A stretch of 64,000 nucleotides of DNA from the NCBI GenBank assembly GCA_900105225.1, contig LT629764.1:3616501-3680500 (forward strand), in the 5' to 3' direction. The notes under the pieces are model-generated. The model did not search any database and had not been told where the DNA came from. It saw only the letters and a list, made by a program, of their open reading frames with translations. This document shows positions 29,738 to 36,984 of this stretch, piece by piece. Source of the stretch: Paenibacillaceae bacterium GAS479 (GTDB taxonomy: Bacteria; Bacillota; Bacilli; Paenibacillales; Paenibacillaceae). Numbering within the stretch: position 1 is the stretch's first letter; the number at the start of each line of letters is the position of its first letter. Made by a program: the position numbers and the translations under genes.

Positions 29738-30486
29738 GTGTGGACAAGAGCGTGAGCTTGAACAAGGACAGGAGCAAGAGGGAAAGACGGAAGGATCAGC
29801 ATGAGAAGGTTGACGCAGGATGGATTCAGCAACGGGAAATAAACGAGATCCGGATAGACAACCGTATCCGACTAGACCAGTACAACCAGGATTGGTATTC
29901 CCGCGGCAGAAGCAGCGTGGTCGTGCTCCTGTGGTGGCTGGTGCAGGGAAGCTTGTTCCGCTACTCGTTGCATCCGATGTACGGCTGGAGGCGTTTCCTG
30001 CTGCGACTGTTCGGAGCCAAAGTGGGCAAAGGCGTTCAAGTTCGCTCCACGGCGCGTTTCACCTATCCATGGAAAGTCAGTATCGGCGATTTTTCCTGGG
30101 TCGGAGATGACGCCGAGTTCTACAGCCTCGACAGAATTGATGTCGGCAGTCACTGCATCGTGTCGCAACGCAGCTACCTGTGCACCGGCTCTCATGATAT
30201 TGAGGATGAATCCTTTGGTCTCATCACTCGCCCGATCGTCATCCACGATGGTGCCTGGATTGCCAGTGACTCTTTTGTCTACCCTGGGGTGACGGTTGGT
30301 GTCATGGGCGTCGTCGCTGCTCGCAGCACGGTCACTCGCTCCGTTCCTGACGGTGAGGTGCATGCTGGGACACCAGCTGCTTTTGTGAAGCCGCGCTTCT
30401 CTAAAGCAGCGGAAAAGGCAGGAGTGGCTAGCAAAGGTGAGCAACCGAAGGCCGAGCTAGGCGCAGCGGAGAGGTTGAGCAAGTAG
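29734..30486 (+). CDS. WcaF-like acyltransferase (left-handed beta-helix)
   Basis: A 250-residue hexapeptide-repeat acetyltransferase expected to O-acetylate the polymer from acetyl-CoA. Family marks: QYNQDWYSRGRS, WWLVQGSLFRYSLHPMYGWR and the beta-helix turns beginning GAKVGKGVQVRSTARFTYPW, with the catalytic histidine region CTGSHDIEDESF and late turns DGAWIASDSFVYPGV. The N-terminal 45 residues are charged and poorly conserved, so a later start is possible. The final residues (QPKAELGAAERLSK) and the stop codon are encoded by the first unit of the 52-bp repeat array, suggesting the reading frame was extended by it. Confidence 0.88.
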   Translation: MSVDKSVSLNKDRSKRERRKDQHEKVDAGWIQQREINEIRIDNRIRLDQYNQDWYSRGRSSVVVLLWWLVQGSLFRYSLHPMYGWRRFLLRLFGAKVGKGVQVRSTARFTYPWKVSIGDFSWVGDDAEFYSLDRIDVGSHCIVSQRSYLCTGSHDIEDESFGLITRPIVIHDGAWIASDSFVYPGVTVGVMGVVAARSTVTRSVPDGEVHAGTPAAFVKPRFSKAAEKAGVASKGEQPKAELGAAERLSK

Positions 30487-30815
30487 TCGAAGTTACTTGA
30501 AGGAGCGTCTGGGTGCGTCCGAGAGGTTGAGCAAGTAGTCGAAGTTACTTGAGAGCGCGTCTAGGTGCGGCGAGGGGTCTGCGCAAGTAGTCGAAGTTAC
30601 TTGAAGGAGCGTCTGGGTGCGGCGAGGGGTCTGCGCAAGTAGCTTTAGCTACTTGAATGAGCGTCTAGGCGCCACCGAGGAGTTGAGCAAGTAGTCAAAG
30701 CTACTTTAAATGAGCGTCTAGGTGCGGCCGAGAGGTTGAGCAAGTAGTCGAAGTTACTTGAATGCACCTAAAGGAGCGGCTATGGGCTCTCAAGTAGCCA
30801 AAGCTACTTAAAGCT
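30470..30815 (+). repeat. Seven-unit 52-bp tandem repeat with a conserved RNA hairpin
   Basis: The hairpin cores begin at 30480, 30532, 30584, 30636, 30688, 30741 and 30791, that is, spacings of 52, 52, 52, 52, 53 and 50. The main core is CAAGTAGTCGAAGTTACTTG, an 8-bp stem with two G.U pairs and a CGAA loop. Variants change the inner pairs to G-C (CAAGTAGCTTTAGCTACTTG) and keep pairing on the plus strand. Spacers share GAGCGTCTAGGTGCGGC-like sequence and GAG(A/G)GGTTGAGC or GGGGTCTGCG. Confidence 0.9.
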
Positions 30816-31010
30816 AACAAACATGGCGAGCCAGATCGTCGAGCGCATGCTCTATGAACGGCTTGCCGAAGGCAAGCAAAGCATTGCCGCAAGGGGAGGA
30901 TCATTGGCGGGAAGAAGTGCAGAGTATGCCTTCCAGAGCATCTCATCAGTAGCATGCCTTTCCGCCTCCAGATAAGCTTGGATCCCTTTTAAGAAAGGAG
31001 GCCAGCACAA
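30487..31010 (+). other. Gap carrying the 52-bp repeats
   Basis: Of these 524 bases the first two thirds are the repeat array. The last 200 hold no repeat, no clear terminator and only shadow frames; AAGAAAGGAGG near the end is the ribosome site of the next gene. Confidence 0.7.
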
Positions 31011-32387
31011 GTGAAAAAACCGCATATCGTGTTTGTCATCAACTATTTTTATCCGGATTATGCTTCTACGGGCCAACTTCTGACCGAACTCTGTCTGCAT
31101 CTGCAGCATGACTTCTGGATTACAGTCATCGCGGCCCAGCCCGGTTACGCCGGCGAAAAAAGCGAAACCAAGGATGCGCCTCGTTACACCGAGGACAGCC
31201 TGGAGGGCATCCGCATCCTGCGCATTCGGCTGCCAGAGGTGGATAAACGCAGCAAAAGCAGTCGACTCCGCTACATTACCTCTTATTTCTTCCATGCCGT
31301 AAGGCTGCTTCTGCGTCAGCGCAAAGTTGACTTCGTTTATACCATTTCGCAGCCACCCGTCCTCGGCGGGTTGATCGGTACGGTAGGCAAGCTGGCTCTG
31401 CGCTCTAAACATATTTACAACATTCAAGACTTTAATCCTGAGCAGGCACAGGCTGCGAGGTTCATGGATCAGGCGCTGGTACACAAAGCAGCTCTGATGA
31501 TGGACAAGCTGAATTGCCGCCTTTCGGATCATGTCATTCTAGTTGGTCAGGACATGAAGGAGACGCTCGAAAAGCGCTTCGGCGGTCGGAAGGTTCCGGC
31601 TCACTCGGTCATCAACAATTGGACGGACGAGGAAGAGATCGTGCCGCTGCGGCGCGACGATCCAGGCGTTGCGGCTTTTCTCAAAAAACACGAGCTGGAA
31701 GACAAGTTCGTCGTCATGTATTCCGGCAATATTGGCCTTTATTACGATCTGGAAAATCTGATTCGTATTGCTCCTCAATTCCGGGAGATGCCTGACCTTA
31801 AGTTCGTGTTCATTGGCGAAGGTGCGGTGAAAGTTCAGATGGAGCAGTTCGTGAGTGAGCAAAAGCTCGATAATGTTCTGTTTCTGCCTTACCAGCCTAA
31901 GGACCAACTGCGTTACTCGCTGAATGCTGCGGATGTGCATCTGGTCGTGAATCAGAAAGGCATCAAGGGCGTGTCCGTTCCGAGCAAAATCTATGGCGTA
32001 ATGGCGGCGGGAAAAGCCGTCATGGGCGTGCTTGAAGAAGGAAGCGAAGCGCATCGGCTGATCGTTGAAAGCGGCTGTGGAAACACTTCGGAGCCGCAGC
32101 GTTATGGCGATGCCGTGCAGCAGCTCAAGGCGCTGTATAGTCTTGGACGCGACGGACTTGCAGAGCGGGGAATGCAAGGACGCGATTATTTGGAGCGGCA
32201 TCTGCGGCGCAGCCTGTCGCTGGAAAAGTACCGGCAGCTGCTGCTCTCGCTGCATGCCGGTGGTGGACGCGGCCGCAAGGTCCGCGTTCTGACGGATGAC
32301 GCGCGTGCCCGGCGCGTTCCAAGCACTGCGGAGCAGCCTGCAAGCGCGGCTGGCGCTGCGATGCACAGCGGCGGAGACACTCGCTAA
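31011..32387 (+). CDS. Family 4 glycosyltransferase (WcaI/WbuB-like)
   Basis: A 458-residue GT-B enzyme. The N-terminus VINYFYPDYASTGQLLTEL is the pattern of WcaI and WbuB, which add fucose or N-acetylfucosamine in colanic acid and O-antigens; that donor fits the GDP-fucose genes here but is an inference. NIQDFNPEQAQAARF, the YSGNIGLYYDLENLI strand, VFIGEGAVK, and the donor region VSVPSKIYGVMAAGKAV are visible. Start is GTG, with AAAGGAGG 9 bases upstream. The last 45 residues are Arg/Ala-rich low complexity, likely an extension from the GC-rich repeat that follows. Confidence 0.91.
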   Translation: MKKPHIVFVINYFYPDYASTGQLLTELCLHLQHDFWITVIAAQPGYAGEKSETKDAPRYTEDSLEGIRILRIRLPEVDKRSKSSRLRYITSYFFHAVRLLLRQRKVDFVYTISQPPVLGGLIGTVGKLALRSKHIYNIQDFNPEQAQAARFMDQALVHKAALMMDKLNCRLSDHVILVGQDMKETLEKRFGGRKVPAHSVINNWTDEEEIVPLRRDDPGVAAFLKKHELEDKFVVMYSGNIGLYYDLENLIRIAPQFREMPDLKFVFIGEGAVKVQMEQFVSEQKLDNVLFLPYQPKDQLRYSLNAADVHLVVNQKGIKGVSVPSKIYGVMAAGKAVMGVLEEGSEAHRLIVESGCGNTSEPQRYGDAVQQLKALYSLGRDGLAERGMQGRDYLERHLRRSLSLEKYRQLLLSLHAGGGRGRKVRVLTDDARARRVPSTAEQPASAAGAAMHSGGDTR

Positions 32388-32397
32388 GCGCTCGCAG

Positions 32398-32535
32398 CGC
32401 ACCAACGCTCGCCATGCACCGCGCCGTGTACGCCGCGCAAGCTCGCGACGCAACAGCACTCGCCATGCACCGCGCCGTGTACGCCGCACCAGCTCGCGCC
32501 GCCCCGGCGCTCGCCATGCAGTGCACCGCGTGCGC
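32398..32535. repeat. GC-rich 51-bp tandem repeat (about 2.5 units)
   Basis: CTCGCCATGCACCGCGCCGT begins at 32408 and 32459, and a variant CTCGCCATGCAGTGCACCGC at 32510, a period of 51 bases. Between copies lie CGCGCAAGCTCGCGACGC-like stretches. It fills the gap between the glycosyltransferase and manC genes. Open frames on both strands here are only products of the repeat. Confidence 0.8.
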
Positions 32536-32626
32536 TACACAAGAGCTCGCTCCCCCGGCCAGCTTTTAACCTGTCGCATAATCCCTCCTGCAACACCAGT
32601 CCACTATCGAAAGGCGGAGAACGCTA

Positions 32627-33997
32627 ATGAAGCTCGTTCTGTTATCTGGAGGCTCCGGCAAGCGGTTATGGCCGCTGTCTAATGACCTGAGATCGAAACA
32701 GTTCCTGAAGGTGCTTGAAGATGACGAAGGCTCGCGTGTATCGATGGTTCAGCGAGTTTGGGGGCAAGTCGCGGAGGCCGGTTTTGCCGGCTCTGGTTAC
32801 ATTGCCACCGGCAGCTCGCAGACGGAGCTGATCCGCGGGCAGCTTGGCGCAGATGTGCCTTTGATCATCGAACCGACGCGCCGGGATACATTCCCCGCGA
32901 TTGCGCTTGCGGCCGCCTATTTATTCTCGGTGGAGAAGGTTGATCCGGATGAAACGGTCGCGGTGCTGCCGGTCGACCCTTATGTGGAGGAACGCTTTTT
33001 CACCACGGTGGCAAGCCTCGATGGAGTGCTGCGCGAAACAGGAGCGGATCTCGCGCTAATCGGTGTCAAACCGACCTATCCTTCTGAAAAATATGGCTAC
33101 ATCGTGCCTGAAGAAGGCGTTGAAGCCCATGAGGGCTCCTTCCAGGTCGGAGGCTTCCGGGAGAAGCCGTCCGAGCAGGCTGCGGAGGAGCTGATTGCAC
33201 GCGGGGCGCTGTGGAACTGCGGCGTGTTCGCTTTCCGGCTGGGATACATGCTGAACATCATGGAAGCGAAAGGGATCTCCTTTTCCTACGAGCAGCTTTC
33301 ATCCGATTACAGCAGCCTGGAGAGCATCAGCTTCGACTACGAGGTAGTAGAGCGGGCAAATAATGTGGCAGCGGTCGCCTACGACGGATATTGGAAAGAC
33401 CTCGGCACATGGAACACGCTCACTGAGGAAATGAAAGATACGCGGATGGGCCGCGGCATCGTCAGCGATGACTGCGTGAACACCCATCTGGTCAATGAAA
33501 CAGACATCCCCGTGACGATACTTGGCCTCTCGAACATCGTCGTTGCAGCTAGTCCAGACGGCATTCTAGTAGCGGAAAAAGGAGCCAGTACAAAGCTGAA
33601 AGACTTCATCGGCTACGGCCAGCGCCCTATGTACGAGGAGCGTCGATGGGGCTGGGTCCGCGTGCTTGACGACCGTGCTTACGAGGATGGCACCAGCGTG
33701 CTGACCAAGCGAGTCGGTATTGAAGGTGGAAAAAGCATCGGTTACCGCCTTCAGCAGCATCGCGAGGAAGTATGGACCGTCGTCAAAGGTGAGGGCGAGT
33801 TCATCTGCAACGGAACCTATATGAAGGTCCGGGCGGGCAATGTGCTGCACATCCCGATGAAGACGCTGCATGGCGTTCGGGCGACGAGTGATTTGGAATT
33901 CATTTCGGTGCAGACCGGCCCAAGACATCTGGAAAACTCCATCATGGAGCTGTACAGCAGCTGGGAAGAGATTGAGCAGAACTGCATGCGCGCCTAG
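32627..33997 (+). CDS. manC: Mannose-1-phosphate guanylyltransferase, ManC type with C-terminal cupin
   Basis: A 456-residue enzyme that makes GDP-mannose from mannose 1-phosphate and GTP, feeding the fucose pathway. The N-terminal nucleotidyltransferase carries LLSGGSGKRLWPLSND, PTRRDTFPAIALAAAYL, FREKPSEQAAEELI and LWNCGVFAF. The C-terminal cupin (about 345-450) contains RRWGWVRVL, SIGYRLQQHREEVWTVVKGEG and IPMKTLHGV, so a phosphomannose isomerase activity is possible as in type II bifunctional enzymes. AAAGGCGGAG precedes ATG. No phosphomannomutase gene is in the locus. Confidence 0.93.
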   Translation: MKLVLLSGGSGKRLWPLSNDLRSKQFLKVLEDDEGSRVSMVQRVWGQVAEAGFAGSGYIATGSSQTELIRGQLGADVPLIIEPTRRDTFPAIALAAAYLFSVEKVDPDETVAVLPVDPYVEERFFTTVASLDGVLRETGADLALIGVKPTYPSEKYGYIVPEEGVEAHEGSFQVGGFREKPSEQAAEELIARGALWNCGVFAFRLGYMLNIMEAKGISFSYEQLSSDYSSLESISFDYEVVERANNVAAVAYDGYWKDLGTWNTLTEEMKDTRMGRGIVSDDCVNTHLVNETDIPVTILGLSNIVVAASPDGILVAEKGASTKLKDFIGYGQRPMYEERRWGWVRVLDDRAYEDGTSVLTKRVGIEGGKSIGYRLQQHREEVWTVVKGEGEFICNGTYMKVRAGNVLHIPMKTLHGVRATSDLEFISVQTGPRHLENSIMELYSSWEEIEQNCMRA

Positions 33998-34073
33998 TTG
34001 TTTGAGGTGAGTCGACTTGGAAGGCTGAGAGATTGTGAGGGCTTGAGTTGATATCAAAAGGAGGCCGTCCGGC

Positions 34074-36908
34074 ATGGCATTATCGATTGCCTATTATATT
34101 TCGGATTACGGTTACGGCCATGCCGCGCGCTCCATTGCTGTCATCCGGGAGCTGCTGCGGCAGGCAGCCGCAGCAGGAAAAGCGCTGCATCTGCATGCGG
34201 TAAGCGGACGGGCGCTGCCCTTCCTAGGGCGTTCATTGGCAGCGGAATTCGAGGCGGCCCGCGCTGGCGGCCATCGGCTGATCTTGCGGCGGATGGAATC
34301 TGAGCCGGGTTATGTCCTTGCTGCTACGGGCAGCATGGGGGCGGACCCGGCACAGCTTAGTAGCCGGATGCTGCTCTATCTGGCCGACTTGCCTGCGAGA
34401 GTTCGCCGGGAAGCGTCCTGGCTGGGTGCGTCCGGTATTGATCTCACCGTATCGGACATTGTAGCAGAGGCATTTCCAGCGTCGCGGCGGGCAGGAATTC
34501 CCTCGGTTGGTGTGTCTAACTTCACTTGGTTTACCGCTTACCAGGAGCTGCTGCCGGCAGAAATGCTGGCTCCGCTTGCCAAGGCGTACCTGGATATGGA
34601 CGCTTTTATCGCACTTGCCGGTTCAAGGGAACCGGAATGGGGGCGGGAGGCCGTGCGTACTGCGGGATTTTTTTGCCGGGATGTTGATCATGGGCGGGTG
34701 CTGGAGCTGCGGAAGCGGCTTGATCCAGGTGGACAACGGCGGCTAATCGGCTTGTTTCCGGGAATGGGAATTGGAAAAGGAAGCTCGCTGGAGCAGTTAG
34801 ACCTGCTACGGGATTCCCGCTGGCTGCCGGTTGTTTCCTCCGGTATGGAGCTGCCGGACTGGGCCGAGGATGCAGTGCGCATCCCGGAATCGGAAACGGA
34901 GTCGCAGCATTATGTAGCAGCTTGCGACGTCGTGCTGACCAAGCCCGGCTGGGGCACGGTCGCCGAGGCGGTCTGCCTCGGCAAACCGCTCGCCCTGCTG
35001 CAGCGGCCGCTGTTCCGCGAGGATCGCTGCACGACAGATGCGCTGCGCGATCGGCATCCGCTGCTGATGCTGGATGCTGACAGTCTTGGCTCGCCGGATC
35101 TGTCAGACCGGCTGCTGGAGCTTTGCGGCCGCGGCGGCCAATTGCCGGCAGCATCGGCATCCGCCGTCGCCGCCGGGTTAAGCGCCGAGCCGCCGAATGC
35201 GGCAATGACCGCCGCTCCGCCTGTAACCGCGGCACCGTCCGCATCGCGCAGCGAAGCGGCCCGCGTCGCGGGCCTGCTGCTTGCTCATGCGATGAGCGGC
35301 CCCGACAGCGCGTACTCGCCACCCGCCTTTGCACCAAGTGCACCAGCACCTGTGCCATCGGCACCAGCACCGTCCGCACCAGCATCTGTGCCACCAGCAC
35401 CAATCGCGAATACATCTGCCCCGGTGCAGTCAGCACCAACTGCACCAGCCTCACGATCACCATCCGCCCCGGCTCTGCCGGCAGCGAATTCAACATCATC
35501 AGACCGTCATCATCCGCTTCTGCGGACGGCGAAGCCAATTAATTATAACGGGAGTGGAAAAGCGATGAAGATAACGGTAGTAGGGACAGGATATGTCGGC
35601 CTCGTATCGGGCGTTTGCTACGCGGAGCTTGGTCACAGCGTCATCTGCGTGGACAAGGATCCGCTGAAAGTTGCAACGCTCCAGAACGGGGAAATCCCGA
35701 TCTACGAGCCGGGACTGCAGGAGCTCTCCGTGCGCAACTCGGAGCTGGGCCGACTGCGCTTCACCGCCAGCCTCGGGGATGCCGTCAAAGGAGCTGACCT
35801 AATCGTCATCGCTGTCGGCACCCCGCCGCTGCCAAGCGGAGAGGCCAATCTCGCTTATATCGAGCTGGCTGCACAGGAAATCGCCGATGCGATGGAGGGC
35901 CATCCCGTCGTCGCTATCAAAAGCACCGTGCCAGTCGGCACGAACGAAAAAGTACGCGACCTGATTCGGGCGCGTACGGATTGCCCTTTTGACAGCGTAT
36001 CGCTGCCGGAATTCCTCCGCGAAGGCTCGGCGGTGTCCGATACGATGAATCCCGACCGGATCGTCATCGGCACAGAATCGCCCCGAGCGGAGGCGCTGCT
36101 TCGCGAGCTGCATGCTGGATTGAACTGTGCATTTGCCGTGACGGACATCCGCAGCGCGGAGATGATCAAGTATGCGTCGAACGCTTTTCTCGCTACGAAA
36201 ATTTCCTTCATTAATGAGATCGCAAATATTTGCGAAAAAGTCGGAGCCGACGTGACAAGAGTGGCTGAAGGAATGGGACACGACAAACGTATCGGCGCCT
36301 CCTTCCTCAAAGCAGGCATCGGCTACGGCGGCTCTTGCTTCCCAAAAGATACACAGGCACTCATCCAGATCGCCGGCCATGTGGACTATGAGTTCAAGCT
36401 GCTGCGCTCGGTTGTTGAGGTGAACCAGGATCAGCGCTTCAACGTCATCCGCAAGCTGGAGGCAATATTCGGTGAATTGCGCGGGCGGACCATCGCTGTA
36501 TGGGGACTGGCTTTCAAGCCGGAAACCGACGATGTCCGCGAAGCTCCTGCACAGGAGATCATCGGTGAACTTCTCGCGCGCGGCGTGGAAGTACGGGCCT
36601 ATGATCCAATCGCGATGGACAACTTCCGCAGCACCTTTGGCAGCGGAGACGGTGGCGTCACCTGGTGCGAAAGTGCTCTCGACGCTGCGACCGATTCCGA
36701 TGCTGTCTGCCTGCTGACAGAGTGGAAAGAGTTTGGGCAGATGGATCTGCAACAGCTGCGGGGCGTCGTCCGCGAGCCGGTGCTCATCGATGGACGCAAT
36801 GCTTTTGATGAAGCGGATCTGCAGGATACGGACTTCATCTACTATTCCGTAGGTCGGCCGAGCCTCGCCAGAGGCGTCAAAGCTCCTGTGCCAGAGCTTA
36901 GCTACTAA
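34074..36908 (+). CDS. Glycosyltransferase fused in frame to UDP-glucose 6-dehydrogenase
   Basis: One uninterrupted 944-residue frame. Residues 1-360 form a GT-B domain of the MurG/GT28 kind: DYGYGHAARSIAVIREL at the start and TKPGWGTVAEAVCLGKPLAL as the donor loop. Residues 362-495 are Ala/Pro/Ser-rich, with APSAPAP-like repeats strongest at 420-475. Residue 498 onward is a complete UDP-glucose dehydrogenase: VVGTGYVGLVSGVCYAELGH, STVPVGTNEKV, catalytic C755 in GYGGSCFPKDT and AFKPETDDVREAP. It would make UDP-glucuronate for the polymer. AAAAGGAGG precedes the first ATG; an internal ATG (35565) could give dehydrogenase alone. No stop separates the parts. Confidence 0.88.
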   Translation: MALSIAYYISDYGYGHAARSIAVIRELLRQAAAAGKALHLHAVSGRALPFLGRSLAAEFEAARAGGHRLILRRMESEPGYVLAATGSMGADPAQLSSRMLLYLADLPARVRREASWLGASGIDLTVSDIVAEAFPASRRAGIPSVGVSNFTWFTAYQELLPAEMLAPLAKAYLDMDAFIALAGSREPEWGREAVRTAGFFCRDVDHGRVLELRKRLDPGGQRRLIGLFPGMGIGKGSSLEQLDLLRDSRWLPVVSSGMELPDWAEDAVRIPESETESQHYVAACDVVLTKPGWGTVAEAVCLGKPLALLQRPLFREDRCTTDALRDRHPLLMLDADSLGSPDLSDRLLELCGRGGQLPAASASAVAAGLSAEPPNAAMTAAPPVTAAPSASRSEAARVAGLLLAHAMSGPDSAYSPPAFAPSAPAPVPSAPAPSAPASVPPAPIANTSAPVQSAPTAPASRSPSAPALPAANSTSSDRHHPLLRTAKPINYNGSGKAMKITVVGTGYVGLVSGVCYAELGHSVICVDKDPLKVATLQNGEIPIYEPGLQELSVRNSELGRLRFTASLGDAVKGADLIVIAVGTPPLPSGEANLAYIELAAQEIADAMEGHPVVAIKSTVPVGTNEKVRDLIRARTDCPFDSVSLPEFLREGSAVSDTMNPDRIVIGTESPRAEALLRELHAGLNCAFAVTDIRSAEMIKYASNAFLATKISFINEIANICEKVGADVTRVAEGMGHDKRIGASFLKAGIGYGGSCFPKDTQALIQIAGHVDYEFKLLRSVVEVNQDQRFNVIRKLEAIFGELRGRTIAVWGLAFKPETDDVREAPAQEIIGELLARGVEVRAYDPIAMDNFRSTFGSGDGGVTWCESALDAATDSDAVCLLTEWKEFGQMDLQQLRGVVREPVLIDGRNAFDEADLQDTDFIYYSVGRPSLARGVKAPVPELSY
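35550..35567 (+). promoter_or_regulatory. Possible internal ribosome site and start of the UDP-glucose dehydrogenase part
   Basis: GGGAGTGG lies 7 bases before an in-frame ATG (35565) exactly where ordinary dehydrogenases begin (MKITVVGTGYVGL). Separate translation of the second domain, in addition to the fusion, is therefore likely; the site looks like the relic of two formerly separate genes. Confidence 0.6.
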
Positions 36909-36984
36909 CGCATCCAGAGCATTTTTTTATAACATATGGGACCACCTGCAAGGTTAATCTCGAAGAATGAGGTGATGAATCATC

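Noticed and set aside
30470-30815. The 52-bp array as a CRISPR
   Set aside because: Units are contiguous and alike along their whole length; there are no unique spacers and no cas genes.
30852-31532. 226-codon minus-strand frame at the 52-bp repeat end
   Set aside because: Mostly antisense to the WcaI-like glycosyltransferase, without a ribosome site.
32125-32596. Repetitive open frames on both strands (HGAVHGER-like and ARHAPRRVRR-like peptides)
   Set aside because: They are readings of the 51-base repeat; no start site and no conservation expected.
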